From the NCBI GenBank assembly GCA_013398055.1, contig VZRS01015165.1, forward strand, positions 29,660-93,659: 64,000 nt of DNA. Direction: 5' to 3'. Source of the stretch: Ifrita kowaldi (Eukaryota; Chordata; Aves; Passeriformes; Cinclosomatidae). The position numbers and the translations under genes were made by a program. The first letter of the stretch is position 1. Each line of letters begins with the position of its first letter. Under the pieces are notes generated by a model. That model was not told the DNA's origin, ran no database searches, and worked only from the letters and a program-made list of their open reading frames with translations. Below, in pieces: positions 1 through 12,700 of the stretch.

Positions 1-2324
1 ACAAAAACAGTTAAAGCATTTTCTTCCAAATTTTGGCAACAGAATTTATCTACAAGATTTAAAATAACTCTTCAAAAAAATAGAGGTGAGGGGGTAGATT
101 TTTCTGTAGTGCTCATATGGCAGAATAATCACTATCCTTTTAAAAAATGTTTCTTCAGAGACCTTAATTTTCTCTGAATCCAGCAGGTAAAGAACCAAAC
201 CTCAGCCTCTGTAGACACATATTTAAAAAGCATTTCAGGCTTTTAGGTACTGCTGGGATTTTACAGTGAGCGGGAGTTCTCCCTTGTAAAGGAACTGGAG
301 ATGTGGATTGTGGGTGATAGCACACAAGCATAAAACTTGATTTACTGTGGAGGTGAGGAGTTTGGCTGTTAGGATTTTGGTTAACAAGACCCATGATTTG
401 GGGGTTCATAAATGTCCTTTTTAAATGACTGCACGATGCACATTTCTAATACACAAATAGAGAACATATGTTACAGAGAAAGACACCTTTAGGATATTGG
501 TCACACTATCTCCTACTTACAGAGGGAACAGAATGAATTTTAGGGAGAAAGATTAGGCATTTGTAGAGGTAGTAAACCGCAAAGCTGGAACCATGAGCAT
601 ATTCCATAATAAGAAGAGGGAATGCATGTGCACAGCCTGAAACTCTAAATACCAGCTAGTTGGAAGGGTACCAGCCAGCCAGATGCTAGAAGGAGAGGCC
701 TTTCATTGTAGATCAACTGTAGATTTTCTTCCATTTCTTCAGCTGCGTCTTTAAAAGCACCACAACTAAGCTGGCCATTTTGTCTACCATGTGTGATGCG
801 TTGATTTGCATTGTATCTTGACTTGGCTTGAGATTATAATGATTGAAAGTAGATAGAGAATGAAAACAATGGAGTAAATCAATAAAGCATGTTAGTGTGT
901 GTCCTAATTCCTGTGCACATCATAGAGGTAACGCTACATCTCCCATTTGGACTTTAATAGGTAAGGTGAAGAGCAAATAGGACAGGGAGTGGTGGTGGGA
1001 GCAGAAGTGTCTTCCAGACACTCAGTGCACATTAAGGGTCCCAGACAGACTGTCCCAGTGGTCAGTTTAATTTTTGTTTTCCTTTTCTGTAAAAATGGGA
1101 AATCCAAATTAATATTATTTCGTCAAGAAAAAAATCAGGGTTTTTTCATAACAAGAGGGAGTCTATCCAGCCACAGACTGAACATGACTCAGATTAACCA
1201 AGGTGCCACCCCTTAAAATAAATCCGTACCTAGTCTGAAGAACTTCCTTTTCAGCCTGAGTCAGAACAAATAAGTTTCAAGCCATGACAGCATTACTGTT
1301 TCATAGCCGCACAGCCCATTAACTCATTTACCAGCCTCCATTTTCTGCTACTCATTAACATTCGCAAAAATTAACTTTTTCTCATAAATGGTGTATTCTT
1401 TTTCATAAAACTCCTCATAGCGGTGAAGTGTTATGTATCAAGGAGAAGGTGCTTGAACCATTCACTACTTCATGTCTGTGCTCTGAAGACTGTAAGAGAT
1501 TCCAGCTTGTTTCTTGGTATAATTAGAACTTGGTTGATATGTATGACTGTAAAAATGATTCCTTAACTTTACAACTGTTCTCACTTTTGTTTTGAAATTA
1601 CTCACATATTCCTACATTAAACACGTGTAACAAAATCTGTTTTTCTTTTGTTATTTTGAAAGGTCAAAAGTTATCCAGTGTTTGAGTGAAGAATGTTTCA
1701 ATTTTCATATAAATTTTTACTGATTTAAGACCTACGCTTCTTGCACAGGGAGATAAGAGCACCACCAAGTCAAATCGAATACATAAATCAGGATGGAAAG
1801 GCTCAGCTCAGAAGCCCAAATACTCGCTCTCCTGTGTTACCGACAGATGTCTCTGTGTCAGCTTCTCCCTCTGTCTTTCCTCTGATAAAAAATCCCCATT
1901 TGAATGCTGTGCTGTGAAAGGATGCCTAGCATTTTTCATTGCACCAGCTAATCTGTGCCTACATCCAACTGATTCTGAAAGAAATTCAGAGAATCTGGTT
2001 TGTCTAGATTATCTTAAAATGTAAAACAAGACTTTTTTTTTAATAGTCCAACTACAGCAATTAATTCAACATTGGTTAGTGCACCTTCATCTTGAATATA
2101 TACATGGTATTTATGAACCAATGTAATAGATTAAGTACTAATTAATCAGAATCAAATCACAACTATCGATATAAGGAAAAACAGAGTTGAATTCACAAAA
2201 TCTCAATGCACTTTCTCATTGAAAGAAAAAAACAGTATCAGAATTACGACCAGAATGCAAATATCTTTCCCTCTCGTGCTAATTATCCTCAACAAAATTG
2301 CCTGAAATAAAAGCTGCTACTAAC
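1..2324. other. intergenic or intronic DNA, nothing recognised
   Basis: AT-rich single-copy-looking sequence. Only short open frames (under about 85 codons) occur, with no recognisable protein motif. No repeat family, RNA gene or promoter could be identified by eye. Confidence 0.5.
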
Positions 2325-2622
2325 CAACAGCAGAAATACTTCTTTTTTCTAACATCTAATCTAAACAACTCCTCTTTTAGTTTAAAATTGTTCCCCTTTG
2401 TCCTGTCACTATCTGCTTACGTAAAAATTCACTCTCCCTCTTTTTTATCAGTCCCCTCTAAGTACTGGATGGCCACAGTGAGGTTTCCCTGGAGCCTTCT
2501 TTACTTCCAGCTCTCAACCTGTCTTCATTAGAAGAGTTGTTCCAGCGCCTGGATCATCTTTGTGGCCCTCCTCTGGACACACTTCTAACAGGTCAACATC
2601 TTTCTTGTGCTGAGGGCCACAT
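2325..2622 (-). mobile_element. CR1 LINE fragment
   Basis: The plus strand reads as the reverse complement of the CR1 3' region: the stretch resembling TTCTTTTTTCTAACATCTAA, then the CCCTTTGTCCTGTCACT block, then the 'TTTGTGGCCCTCCTCTGGAC' block. These are the antisense of the reverse transcriptase C-terminal coding region. The 3' tail is missing on the left, so this is an internal fragment. It is diverged and broken in all frames. Confidence 0.85.
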
Positions 2623-2628
2623 AGGTGG

Positions 2629-2668
2629 AATCATAGAATCATGGAATCCTTTAGGTTCGTAAAGGTGT
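2629..2668 (-). mobile_element. CR1 3'-end stub
   Basis: The tail ATCATAGAATCATGGAATCC followed by a TTTAGGTT-like motif is the reverse complement of a CR1 3' end. Only about 40 bp are present, directly beside the internal CR1 fragment at 2,325-2,622 and in the same orientation. It is either a very short separate insertion or a rearranged end of its neighbour. Confidence 0.7.
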
Positions 2669-5619
2669 GACTGACAGTGTGACACCACTGTCAGAGATGC
2701 AGGTGCACCACAGGAGGGCTGCATGACCTTCTCTGAGTTGTTTCATTTCTGTCGTTCCTCACGTGACAGTGACTGGGAGAGCTCAGGGGGCAGGGAACTC
2801 TAGAGATAAACACAAGCAAAAGAGGAGTAAGCAGTGAAGATAAGCAGAAAAATAAGTAGAAAGAGGGGGTAGTACAGGATGTAATACACTACTCGATTTC
2901 GTCGTTCTAGGAGGCTAGAAAGATGTCTGAGGGTGAATGCGAGGGAGAGTGAATGTGAGTTCAGCTCTTTCCTCTGGTAGGACACCTGCCAGCCTGCAGG
3001 AGTTGAAGGTCACTGATCCTGAGATATTGCCTGATGCTGAAGAGTTCCACAGACAGGATACTGAAACTGCCCATGGTTGAAAAGTTTCCATCAGCTGAGG
3101 GTATTTGCCAGAATGCTGAAGGTAAACCTAGAGCTTCATAGATGTAAGTTTGTAGATACAGAGGTGAATTATGGGCCAAATAGCTTATCTTTTTGATAAA
3201 AAAGGCAAGGGACAAAAACAAAGAGGACAGGAAGGAAAAGAGGTCATGACAGAAAGAAAATAAAAGTCATGACAGTGAATTAGCTGTAACCTGGAGAAAC
3301 AGTTCTAGTGAATGCTCTGTGGGGTAGTGAGCTGAGGAAAACTTACTGTGTGCTATAACCACAGTGATCTAACATCAGTGAACTCCAGTTTCAAAGTTTA
3401 CTGCCACTGTGGAGAAGGAGCCCAGTCCCAGCACAACATAAAGCCTCAGTGGAGACACAGACTATTGCTCTAAATGATAACTGTAAGTACCTTTAGGACA
3501 ATCCCAAAGAGATAGTTAATCTAAACTACAATAACAAGAGCTACAAGTCTCATTTAATTTCAGATTAGTTACACAGATGACTAAAAAAACAGATCTTCAA
3601 GGAATTCCAGGAAGAATTCCATCAGTTCTCTACAGCATGCTGCAAACCACTAGAACAGATCACTACAGAAATAATCCAGGGTATTTCTGCATCAAAGCTT
3701 TGTTTTTGAAGACACTACATGAACATTTTAAAAACTGGCTTCAGATCATGAAAGAATTAGGTGTAGAAATTAAAGCTTCCTGGCGTAACACTTTAATGGA
3801 ACACACTCATCATTTATGGAACAACTGACCCACATGTACTGGATTTTTGAAAACACAGTGTTTTCTCACACATTAACTCTTCTCTGTTTGAACTAGTGCT
3901 ATTCCCTGAACTGCTCTACCAAATGGGCACATTTTTTTCTTCATGTACCTGTTAACAAAATCAACTGATCTCAGTCCACATCCAAGCGTCTCAGAAACAG
4001 AAAACAGAACAGCAGCTCAAAGTTTGAGGCTATTTTGTAACTTTGTCCTGAAAGACAGCTGTGTAAAGAGGCATTTCAATTCTAAACAGCTAGAGAAGTT
4101 GTTCACACAGTTTCACTTAAGGTAGCCTTCAAAAAGTAGTTATATCAAAAGCCTCCTTCTTTCCATTGGTTACCAAAGGAAAAGTCTGGACTGCACTCCA
4201 GGGCATGGCTCCAGTAGAGGTTGCTGTACCATCACTCTTGTGAGGTTAGTATCCCCTCCAACACAATTTGTCTCTAACAGCATGTTCAGATTTCCCAGGT
4301 GAACAAACTATAAACCAAAAAAATAGGCACTTAAGCTGAAGAGGGTCAAATAGCAGAAAGATTTGTTTATAAGCAGGGCATATTAAGGAACTGTTAGAAG
4401 TAGACTACACAGACATGGTTAAACATACTAGATTTCAGTGTGTAATAACTTAGGAATTCAACAAGGTACAAAGAACAATGAAGCTCAGCATCTGAGAAAA
4501 ATGATTTAGCATGGTACAAGAAAGAGGCAAGTTGCCAGTTACTGGACATTATGCATTGTTCCATTTTTCTCTCCCTGAAAAACACCTCAGATCTAGTTTC
4601 ATATTAGTTCTGACTGGTTCAGCTAAATAAGAATCAATCCAAACTCTTTGTTCAAATGGAAATCACATCTACGATTTCAAAAATACTCATTAAATGAATA
4701 GGTCCATTTTCCTTCCTTTTCAAGTATCAAAACTCAGCTCCATTACAGTTCTTTAAATCCTTGCATCAGTGTGCTCCTTCTGCCTCTTGCTTAACACAAC
4801 CTCTCCAGAGACTTGCTTCCCAAAAGAACTCAATTCTGTCCAATCCTCACCAACTCCATGCACTCATTACTTACACCTTCTTCCTTTTTTCTTTTCAAAT
4901 TGCAGCCTTGTCTACCAACAACTTCAAAGTTTGCACCCTATAAGCTTGGTAACTTACAATACAATACTTCCTCATAACTACAGCTGACAACAGTGTAGGT
5001 CAGCACCTGTCTAATCCCAGTCAAGTTGACTTCCATCTGACAGCTATTTTTAAAGACTGGCTTCCTTGAGTCCTTCCCAGTAACAAGTGGCTTTAGGGGA
5101 AAAAAAGTATTCTTCTGAGGAAAAGCTGTGACGTGAAAAGGCATTAACCCACTGCGTTTCCATCCAAAGCAGAAAGAATTTGACCCGTTGTGACAAGGTG
5201 AACATTTCTACAGGAAAAAACAGTAATTCCGCCTTAAAAAAAACCTCTCAGAAGTTGAACAAAAATTGAAAGAAACACATAAATATGTATCTGCCTGAAG
5301 GCTGTGATAAGCAGTTATAAGTTTTTGTATTTGGAAATGAACAACTGAACAGAAGTGTTTACATTATGCTTATCTGGCTAATTCGCTTATGGAGAATAAT
5401 GAGAATGATTTAGCACTGTTCTCTTGAATGCCAATTGTTGTGCCACTTGTGAGGGATGTGTACAGAGCAGGACAGCACAGAAACAAGTGTAAGAGACTTG
5501 GGATTCGGGCATGTTGTAATCAGTGACAGCCAAATAAACACAATGATCTTCTAAAGAAAGAAATCAGTCCTGAAGGGCAAAGGTACTAATGTTTTGTTTA
5601 ATTAATTTAAATATTCACA
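2669..5619. other. intergenic or intronic DNA, nothing recognised
   Basis: No repeat or gene recognised. The longest frame (3,577-3,828, plus, 83 codons) has no motif I know and no clear splice context. Confidence 0.45.
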
Positions 5620-6190
5620 GATCTCATAATTACAGGTTGGAAAGCTCATTCATGGGCAGGAACACATTTCCCTAGACCAGGTTGCTCAGAGCCCCATCCA
5701 GCCTGGCCTTGAACACTGCCAGGGAGGGGAAATCCACAGCTTCTCTGGACAACCTGTGCCAGTGCATCACCAACCTCACAGTAAAGAATTTCTTCCTAAT
5801 ATCTAATTTAAATTTACTCTCTTCCAGTTTGAAGCCATTCCCCCTTGTCCTGTCACTTCATGCTCTTGCAAATATTCCCTCTCCATCATTCTTGCAGGCT
5901 CCCCTCAGGTACTGGAAGGCCACAACTGGGTCACCACTAAGCCTTCTGTTCTCCAGGCTGAACAATCCCAATTCTGTCAACCTTTCCTCACAGGAGAGGT
6001 GCTCCATCAGGAGACTGGAGGTCTCCTCTGGACTGGCTCCAGCAGGTCCCTGTCCCTGCTGTGCTGGGACCCCAGAGCTGGATGCAGGGCTCCAGGTGGG
6101 TCGCAGCAGAGCAGAGCAGAGGGGCAGAATCCCCTCCCTCCCCTGCTGCCCACGAGGCTCTGGATGCAGCCTGGGATGGGCTTGGCTTTA
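5620..6190 (-). mobile_element. CR1 LINE 3' portion
   Basis: A nearly continuous 570-bp CR1 copy in reverse orientation. It runs from a worn 3' end (ACAGGTTGGAAAGCTC), through CCATCCAGCCTGGCCTTGAA and TCTCTGGACAACCTGTGCCA, to the GAGCTGGATGCAGGGCTCCA block. On the minus strand this covers the last part of the reverse transcriptase frame and the 3' untranslated region. The left end lacks a clean 8-bp tail repeat. It is truncated at 5' as is usual for CR1. Confidence 0.93.
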
Positions 6191-8366
6191 GAGAACTCAG
6201 TATGGACAGTGCATTTAGAAAGCTTTTCATGGCATTTCTTTTGATTATTAATAAAAAACTTCAGAGAGAAAAAGCAGTAAGTACCCTAAGGAATCTCGTT
6301 TAAGAAGAGGAAATCCAACTGATACTTTTCAGTTCAAGAGCTCCCTCATTAACACCACTGGATGACCAAACAAGGTAAAAGAAATCATGGCTTTATTCTC
6401 TTTCATCACAGTCATGCCTTGATGAACAAACCATCACACTGCCACTCATTAGAAGTCTACAGTACCCAAAGACATTTTCCTTCTTGCAGCACTGTGAAGT
6501 TTGTTTCGGCATTAGAAAATAGGTATTTGTATGATGTTGTCTCCTTGTCTTCTTTCTGCATCTTGTTCAAATTCCCCACCCCCTTCACCCCTATTTTGCT
6601 CTCTCTTTCTTCCCCACCAGTATTACTACCACGTGTACAACCTTCTCGCACAAGGGCTTGGGTTTTTTTTTTGGCCCTCCACACTAAGTACAAAAATGTA
6701 AAACCTGCAGTCCTCGGTATGTTACCAAAGGAAACAGTTTTACTTAAAATCTTGTTTTTGCCAAAATATTTTCAAAGTATCTGGAGAGGAGTCAAACCAC
6801 AGTGGCTCTCAGTTGTATTTCCTTTTACTATTTCCTCAGGTACTCCCAGCACAGCACTAAGTAATTGGATAGTCTTTCAGGCAAAAAAAAAAAAAAAAAA
6901 AAAAAAAAGAAAAGAGTCTGCACGAGACAGTTTGTAAGTTTAAGAATTATCCTTCTGGGGCCTGTGGGGATGAATACAGGGCACACACTTGCCAAACTTG
7001 AAATCCTTGCTTGTGTTAGTTGCTTCTGAAGACAGGAATACAGGAATAAAATATGACAGTTTGTACAAAATATACTGATTGTATTCAGCCTTCATAGTGC
7101 TGTTTCAAATGAGCTTACTTTTTGAAAATTAGGAATCAGAGACTGAAATTATCTGTTATTTTACACTGTTTTGGTATTTGATTCTGCCTCTATTTCACAT
7201 GACCCTTTTCCCATAATATAGATATTGTATTATAAGTTTAGACTTACATTACTCACAGAGAATTAACAGTGCAGTGGGGAAAAAGTATCTAATGCAGCTA
7301 GGTTTGCTAAATTAATCATATAATTATATGCTATAACTGCTATCATTCCATTTTACATGCCATCTAACTAAATCTTGTTATATCCCAGGTTCCAGCTTAT
7401 ATTCAACACACAGCTGCAAGGCTTCTTGGTACAAGCCAAACACATATTCCGTGTGTACTGGGGGTCTTCCCACAGGCCACCTGTAGTCTATTATTTTTAA
7501 ATTTTACTTAATTCTTCTCAAGCTATTTGTGGTCTTGCTGACATCTCCAGAAGACTTATTCCACATCTCTCTTCAGGAGTGTTAAGATCTTGAGAACACA
7601 GACACTTCACTTTGGCACCAAGGATTCTGTCTGCTTCTCTTGATGGTTGCTGAATTCTCTCCCAGTAAAACTGGAAAAAATGTTTTAAAGCTGAAGTAGG
7701 AAAAGGCTTTTTGTCCTGTGCCTTCATTATCATCATAGAAAGCCTGATGTGAATGAATTCTCACTGTTTTTCTTTCTGTGCAGGATCATAACTTTCAGGG
7801 GGGAAGAGGGGTATCAGACATTGTTTGGGGAAGAGCACATGAGAGATTGGCTGAGTGAGCGGCAGAACAAACGTGAATATCGCAGCCCACATGATACAGA
7901 GTTTATGGCTAGCCCCAGAGGGATGTCTGTTGTATGCAGTGCGTGCAGCTAGGGGTTTGTTGGATAGACTTTTCAGTGAGTCAATTGTTCCCTTACATCT
8001 TAGAGGAGCCAGTGTTAGCAGATGGACTGTGATGGGTTTGCAAAGAGGAGATGACAGTTCCCTGGAGTACACAGTGCTGCTATTCTCTATATGGGCCCTA
8101 CTGCAATAATGTCTTACAGCCCGTAATATGCCTTCTCAAAGATTATTCTCTTGAAAATGTGCACACATAAACAACATATATACAGCTGGAGCAATGTCCA
8201 AAACACAGAACCTTTCACCTCAAGCTGGGATTCTCTCATCACTCAATGTAACGGCACCCCTTTCCAAAAAGCGTTAGGAAGAATTACATACTCTGCAGTT
8301 TGAGTTGAAAGTCACTGTATTTATGCTTGGTGAGATGGAAACTGATATGATTCTGTTCCATTCCTC
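6191..8366. other. intergenic DNA with an A26 tract
   Basis: No gene recognised. A run of 26 A bases lies at 6,883-6,908. The 191-codon frame at 6,362-6,937 ends by reading this tract as lysines and has no protein-like domain. No AATAAA lies just upstream of the tract, so a processed pseudogene is not supported. Confidence 0.5.
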
Positions 8367-8944
8367 TGCTGGTTTTGGCTGAATAGAGTTAATTTTCTTC
8401 ATAGTAGCAGGTATGGAGCTGTGTTTCGGATTTGTGCTGAACACAGTGTTGATAACACAGGGATGTTTTAGTTACTGCTGAGCAGAGCTTACTCAGAGTT
8501 GAGGCCTTTTCTGCTCCTCACCCCTCCCCACCAGCAAGGCAGCTGGGGGTATACAAGAACTTAAAAAGGGACATGGCCAGGACAGCTGACCCCAGCTGAC
8601 CAAAGTGGCATTCCATACTCTATGGCACCATGGTCAGCAGACAAAGCTGGTGGAAGAAGGAGGAAAAGGGCATGTTCGGAGTGATGGCATTTGTCTTTCC
8701 AAGTCACTGTTTCATGTATGATGGAGCTCTGCTGTCCCAGAAATCACTGAACACCTGCCTGCCCATGGGAAGTGCTGCATACATGGCTTTTGCTTTACCT
8801 ATTAAACAGTTTTTGTCTCAACCCACAAGTTGAGACAGTTGAGTTGTTTCAGTTTTACCCTTCCAAATCTCTCCCCCATCCCACCATGGGAATAAGTGAG
8901 TGGTTGTATGGGGCAGATTTGCTGACTGGGGTTAAAACACGACA
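8367..8944 (+). mobile_element. avian ERV solo LTR
   Basis: The 578-bp element begins TGCTGGTTTTGGCTGAATAG and ends GGGGTTAAAACACGACA, giving the expected TG...CA ends. I recognise the sequence as a common bird LTR. A poly(A) signal variant ATTAAA is at 8,801-8,806 and a weak TATA-like GTATACAAGA is near 8,548. No internal retroviral sequence follows, so it is a solo LTR. Flanking bases (TCCTC before, ATTGC after) do not match, so no target duplication is visible. The exact family is not resolved from sequence alone. Confidence 0.85.
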
Positions 8945-9384
8945 ATTGCCCGGAGTGGAAATAACCAAAAAGTGCATGAAATTGTCCTCAAATTCAAATA
9001 CTGTGTTGCTATGCACTACCAATATCCTAATATGTCACAGTATCTTTGTGCTTCTGTCAGGTCTGTAGAGCCAGATTTGGTTGCATCACTGAGAGCAGTC
9101 CATACTCCGAAAATGTGTTTTGGATACATAAGGCAGGAAGTAAAAATCCATCATAATTTTTCATTTTTAAATCCTTTTTCCTGGGATCGTACACAGACTA
9201 TTTCACTTCAAATCATCTTCTCTTGTTACTAGGTTCATAACATAGATGAAGTAGCCCCTCTTAGAGAAGAGGCACAACAGCCTGCAAGGGACATTTTTCA
9301 TTTGCTGTTCCGGAGAGAATAAATCATCTGTTCATTCTGATTTCCAGAATGAAGGTAAAGTGCTTTCTGCCCATGACGACTTAA

Positions 9385-9730
9385 AGAAGTTACAGGGACA
9401 ATGGAGCTGAACTCTTTTGCGTAGTGGCAGGTTACAGAACAAAGATGCCAGCCAGCAGATAAGGTTTAAGAGTTTCAGACTGGAGATGAGAAAAACTTTT
9501 CCACTGGGACGGCATTACAGTACTGCAACAGGCTGCTCAAAGAGAAGGTGGAATGTCCATCCTGGGAGGTTCTCAACATGAAAACTCGGGCACATCACTT
9601 TATTAGCTTTGATGTGGAGTCCTCCCTGGAAGATAACTATCGATGGCAGCAGAAGTAGAAAAACAGTGGACAAGCACTTTAACACAGGTCTGACTGTGCT
9701 GCGCTCCCTTCCAAGGTGTTGGGCAAATGC
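9385..9730 (+). mobile_element. old CR1 LINE fragment
   Basis: A diverged plus-strand CR1 3' region. The stretch 'TGGAGATGAGAAAAACTTTT', then 'GCAACAGGCTGCTCAAAGAG' and 'TCCATCCTGGGAGGTTCTCA', follow the order seen in CR1 upstream of the 3' end. Many indels; boundaries approximate. Confidence 0.65.
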
Positions 9731-12700
9731 CTCCAATGAATGGTGTCTTCTGGTTTCAATTGTGCTCTTTCTGCAAAGAAAGCAGGCTCATAATGCAGCC
9801 TTCATAATCCCCATAACAATCCAATTTCCTGTGTTTTGCCTGCTCATCCAGGCACTTTTTTCCCCAAGGATGAAAGAGTCTGTATTCCTTTAAAAGTATT
9901 TATTAAAAAATACTCCAGCTACTACCTTTGTATTGGCTGCTAAGCTTGAGAAAGATTTTTTAAAAATCACCCTGCAGCCAGACTCTAAAATGAAATAGAA
10001 TTACTTATATTTTAACATCACTGTTTTTCTTGAAGACACCCCAGCTCATAATTGGTCCCAAGTTATTTCTTAATTTCTCCATATTTGTTCTTGCTCTGTT
10101 TTATTATCATGAGGATGGGAAATATGAGTCAGTAACCCTAAGATCATTCATTTCACTCACTTTTGGGGGGTTGAAGCCCAAGGCTAACAAAAAGTGTCAA
10201 ATATTTCAAATAAACTGAAAAAAAATCTACCATCTACCACCCACAGCTGTATTCACATTTGCAGCAGCATCATAGCTGGTCTAAAACATGTTTAAAGAAT
10301 TAAGCAGAGTAGTCCCACAGAAAGGAATGCTCTCAAGAGCTACACTTGAAAAGGAATATATTATGAGGTGTTCTTTTAAATGGAGCATTTTATGTCTGTA
10401 GATAATTTTTATATCTGACGCGTAAATAAGGAATTCACATTTGCCTTGGACTGCTGAAAGTGTGACTAGCTCCCATATTTTTTTATTAAAAATGTTACTG
10501 TTTGCTGTCAACTTTTCATTTTCCTGATGTTATCTTCTTGTTTGCAGCTGAATTATAAGTAACCACTGTTACAGAAAGTCCATTCTCACAGTATTTCCTC
10601 TTAGACAAAAAAGCACCATTAGCTGGATTTCTCTAGTGCTCATCTATTCTCCAGGGACATTCAGATCTGTATTTAAGGTCAGAGGTTCAGGGCGTTTAGC
10701 TGAGTTTCTATGTGTTTCTCTAGACCCACCTCAGAACAGCTAATGGGCCCCAGCCATCCAGAGTAGCACACTTCCCTGGAAATGGTGACTAAGGAAATCT
10801 TCCACCACCAAAAGCCAAAAATCTTCAGCCAGAAGTTAGTGATGACCACTGGACCCTTACTTTGTTCACTTAACAGTTGCTCCGTGGTTGAAGTGACTTA
10901 ATTATGTGGAATTGGACTTTGAAGTCTTTAATTGCAGAGTACAGCAAAACCTCTGTGAGTTACACCCTTGACAACAGCATTCACAGGAGCCAGTACAAAG
11001 AAGACAAGAACAGCCACACTGGCCAACAGGAGCAGTGATGGACAAAGGCATCTTAAGAGCCTTCTAGACCTGGGCATTGTCTGCACCACCACACCAGATG
11101 CTTGGGTAAAAACGTGGGTAACAGTCTCAAATGCACACCTGACTTAGGTTTTCCATTCGGTGTGGGAGCCTGGTTACTCTATTCTTTTAAAAGATGGGGA
11201 GAGATCATGGTATTGCCACATTTTTGGAAATGGCCTAGTGGTGAGAGCATTTGTGCAGGAAGTGTGAATCCTAATCTCAGTGCTAAGATATGTATTCCAA
11301 AAATGTCCATAAATAACTTCCTGCAATTGGCTACATTCCCTGGAACTGTTAATGCACTTAGGAGAAAGTTAATTTGCATTTTGGCAAACAGTGGCCCCCA
11401 CAAATTCTGGTTTTCATGGGAAATATGCAGTACATCCAGAGCATTGCTGAACCACAGGGTGCCATTCCTGAATGAGCGTTGTGCGCTGAAGTTTTACTGC
11501 ACAAAGATTGGTGGAATCAACTTTACCTGTTTTATGTTTTCAGTCTAGGTGGGTGGAGTTGCGATGGGTGAGCGGTGGATAAGCAGGAGCCATGATCATA
11601 GCGTAGTCCTGCTGTCAGATCACTCGGAAAACTCAAGGGATAATCTTCTTTGGGAAATTCAAGTGTGCAGTACTGAGTGTCATTCAGGCACTACTAACCA
11701 AAAATATCCTAGGATAAGTCAAGAAGCAGTATTCTAGATGATTAAATCCACTGGTGGTACATAAGTGGTCCTTCTGTTTAATTAGGGAACTAGGAGTTGC
11801 ACATTGCTCAGTTTAGATACCTAAGACACACACAAGACTCCTAAATGTTTTTCCAGACTTACCTTTCAGTCGTCTGAAAGCAATCCGTTCCCCTTTATAT
11901 TGATGGAATTTTTTTCTTCCTTCTTTTTAAAAATGTTATCTCACCTCTCATGTCTAATAAGAAGAGATATGCATCTTAGGTTGACACATACCTTTCTAAA
12001 ACCATTATATAAGCTTACCTGGGATAGCTGCTCAGGAATATGGCAGAAGGAAACAGTTTGACTCTGATCCTGAGCTTCTTCATCAGGATTTTATGCTCTG
12101 AGAAGGGCAATGTGCACCATTGTGTGGTCTTTAACTTTATACTGGAAGTTTTTCCTGTTGATTTAGATAAAGTAATCCAAATTTTAAAAAGCACTTAAAG
12201 TAAAATTGTCTCAGAGTCATTCTGCTGATTAGATGGAGACACTGCACAGAGATACTTGGCTCTGCTTTTCCTCTGAAGTCCTGTATTTCATTTGTTCGGG
12301 AATTCAGTTAACTCAAGGCAAAAGTTCTTTGTGGGAGGTTTGTAGGGTATCCACTGCATCATTATACATTTCTTTGTTATGGCATTGACTGATTTGTATC
12401 ATGTTCTTGTGGTGCTCAGCAAGCCTGGGAGCTCAGCCAAGTCTCTTATTACACATTTGACTACAGAAATGAGTACATTTGGGCAGACAGAAGTGTTATT
12501 AAACTGAATCATGTTATGTCTTCATTTTTCTGCTTCAGAGTAGCATGATTTAGAATGAATTAAGTCAGGTTTGGAGCCTTTGTGTGAAGGCAGTGAGTTA
12601 AACATGAGTCTGGTATGGACAGGGCAGTGATTTCTACCAAATTTCAAAGAAATTCATTAATCTTACAGTAGTCACAGTTTCCTCTTAGGCTGTCTGTCAA

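Noticed and set aside
6362..6937. 191-codon plus-strand open frame
   Set aside because: It ends by translating a poly(A) tract as lysines. It has no domain, no splice or promoter context.
8367..8944. Target duplication for this LTR
   Set aside because: The five bases on each side (TCCTC and ATTGC) do not match.
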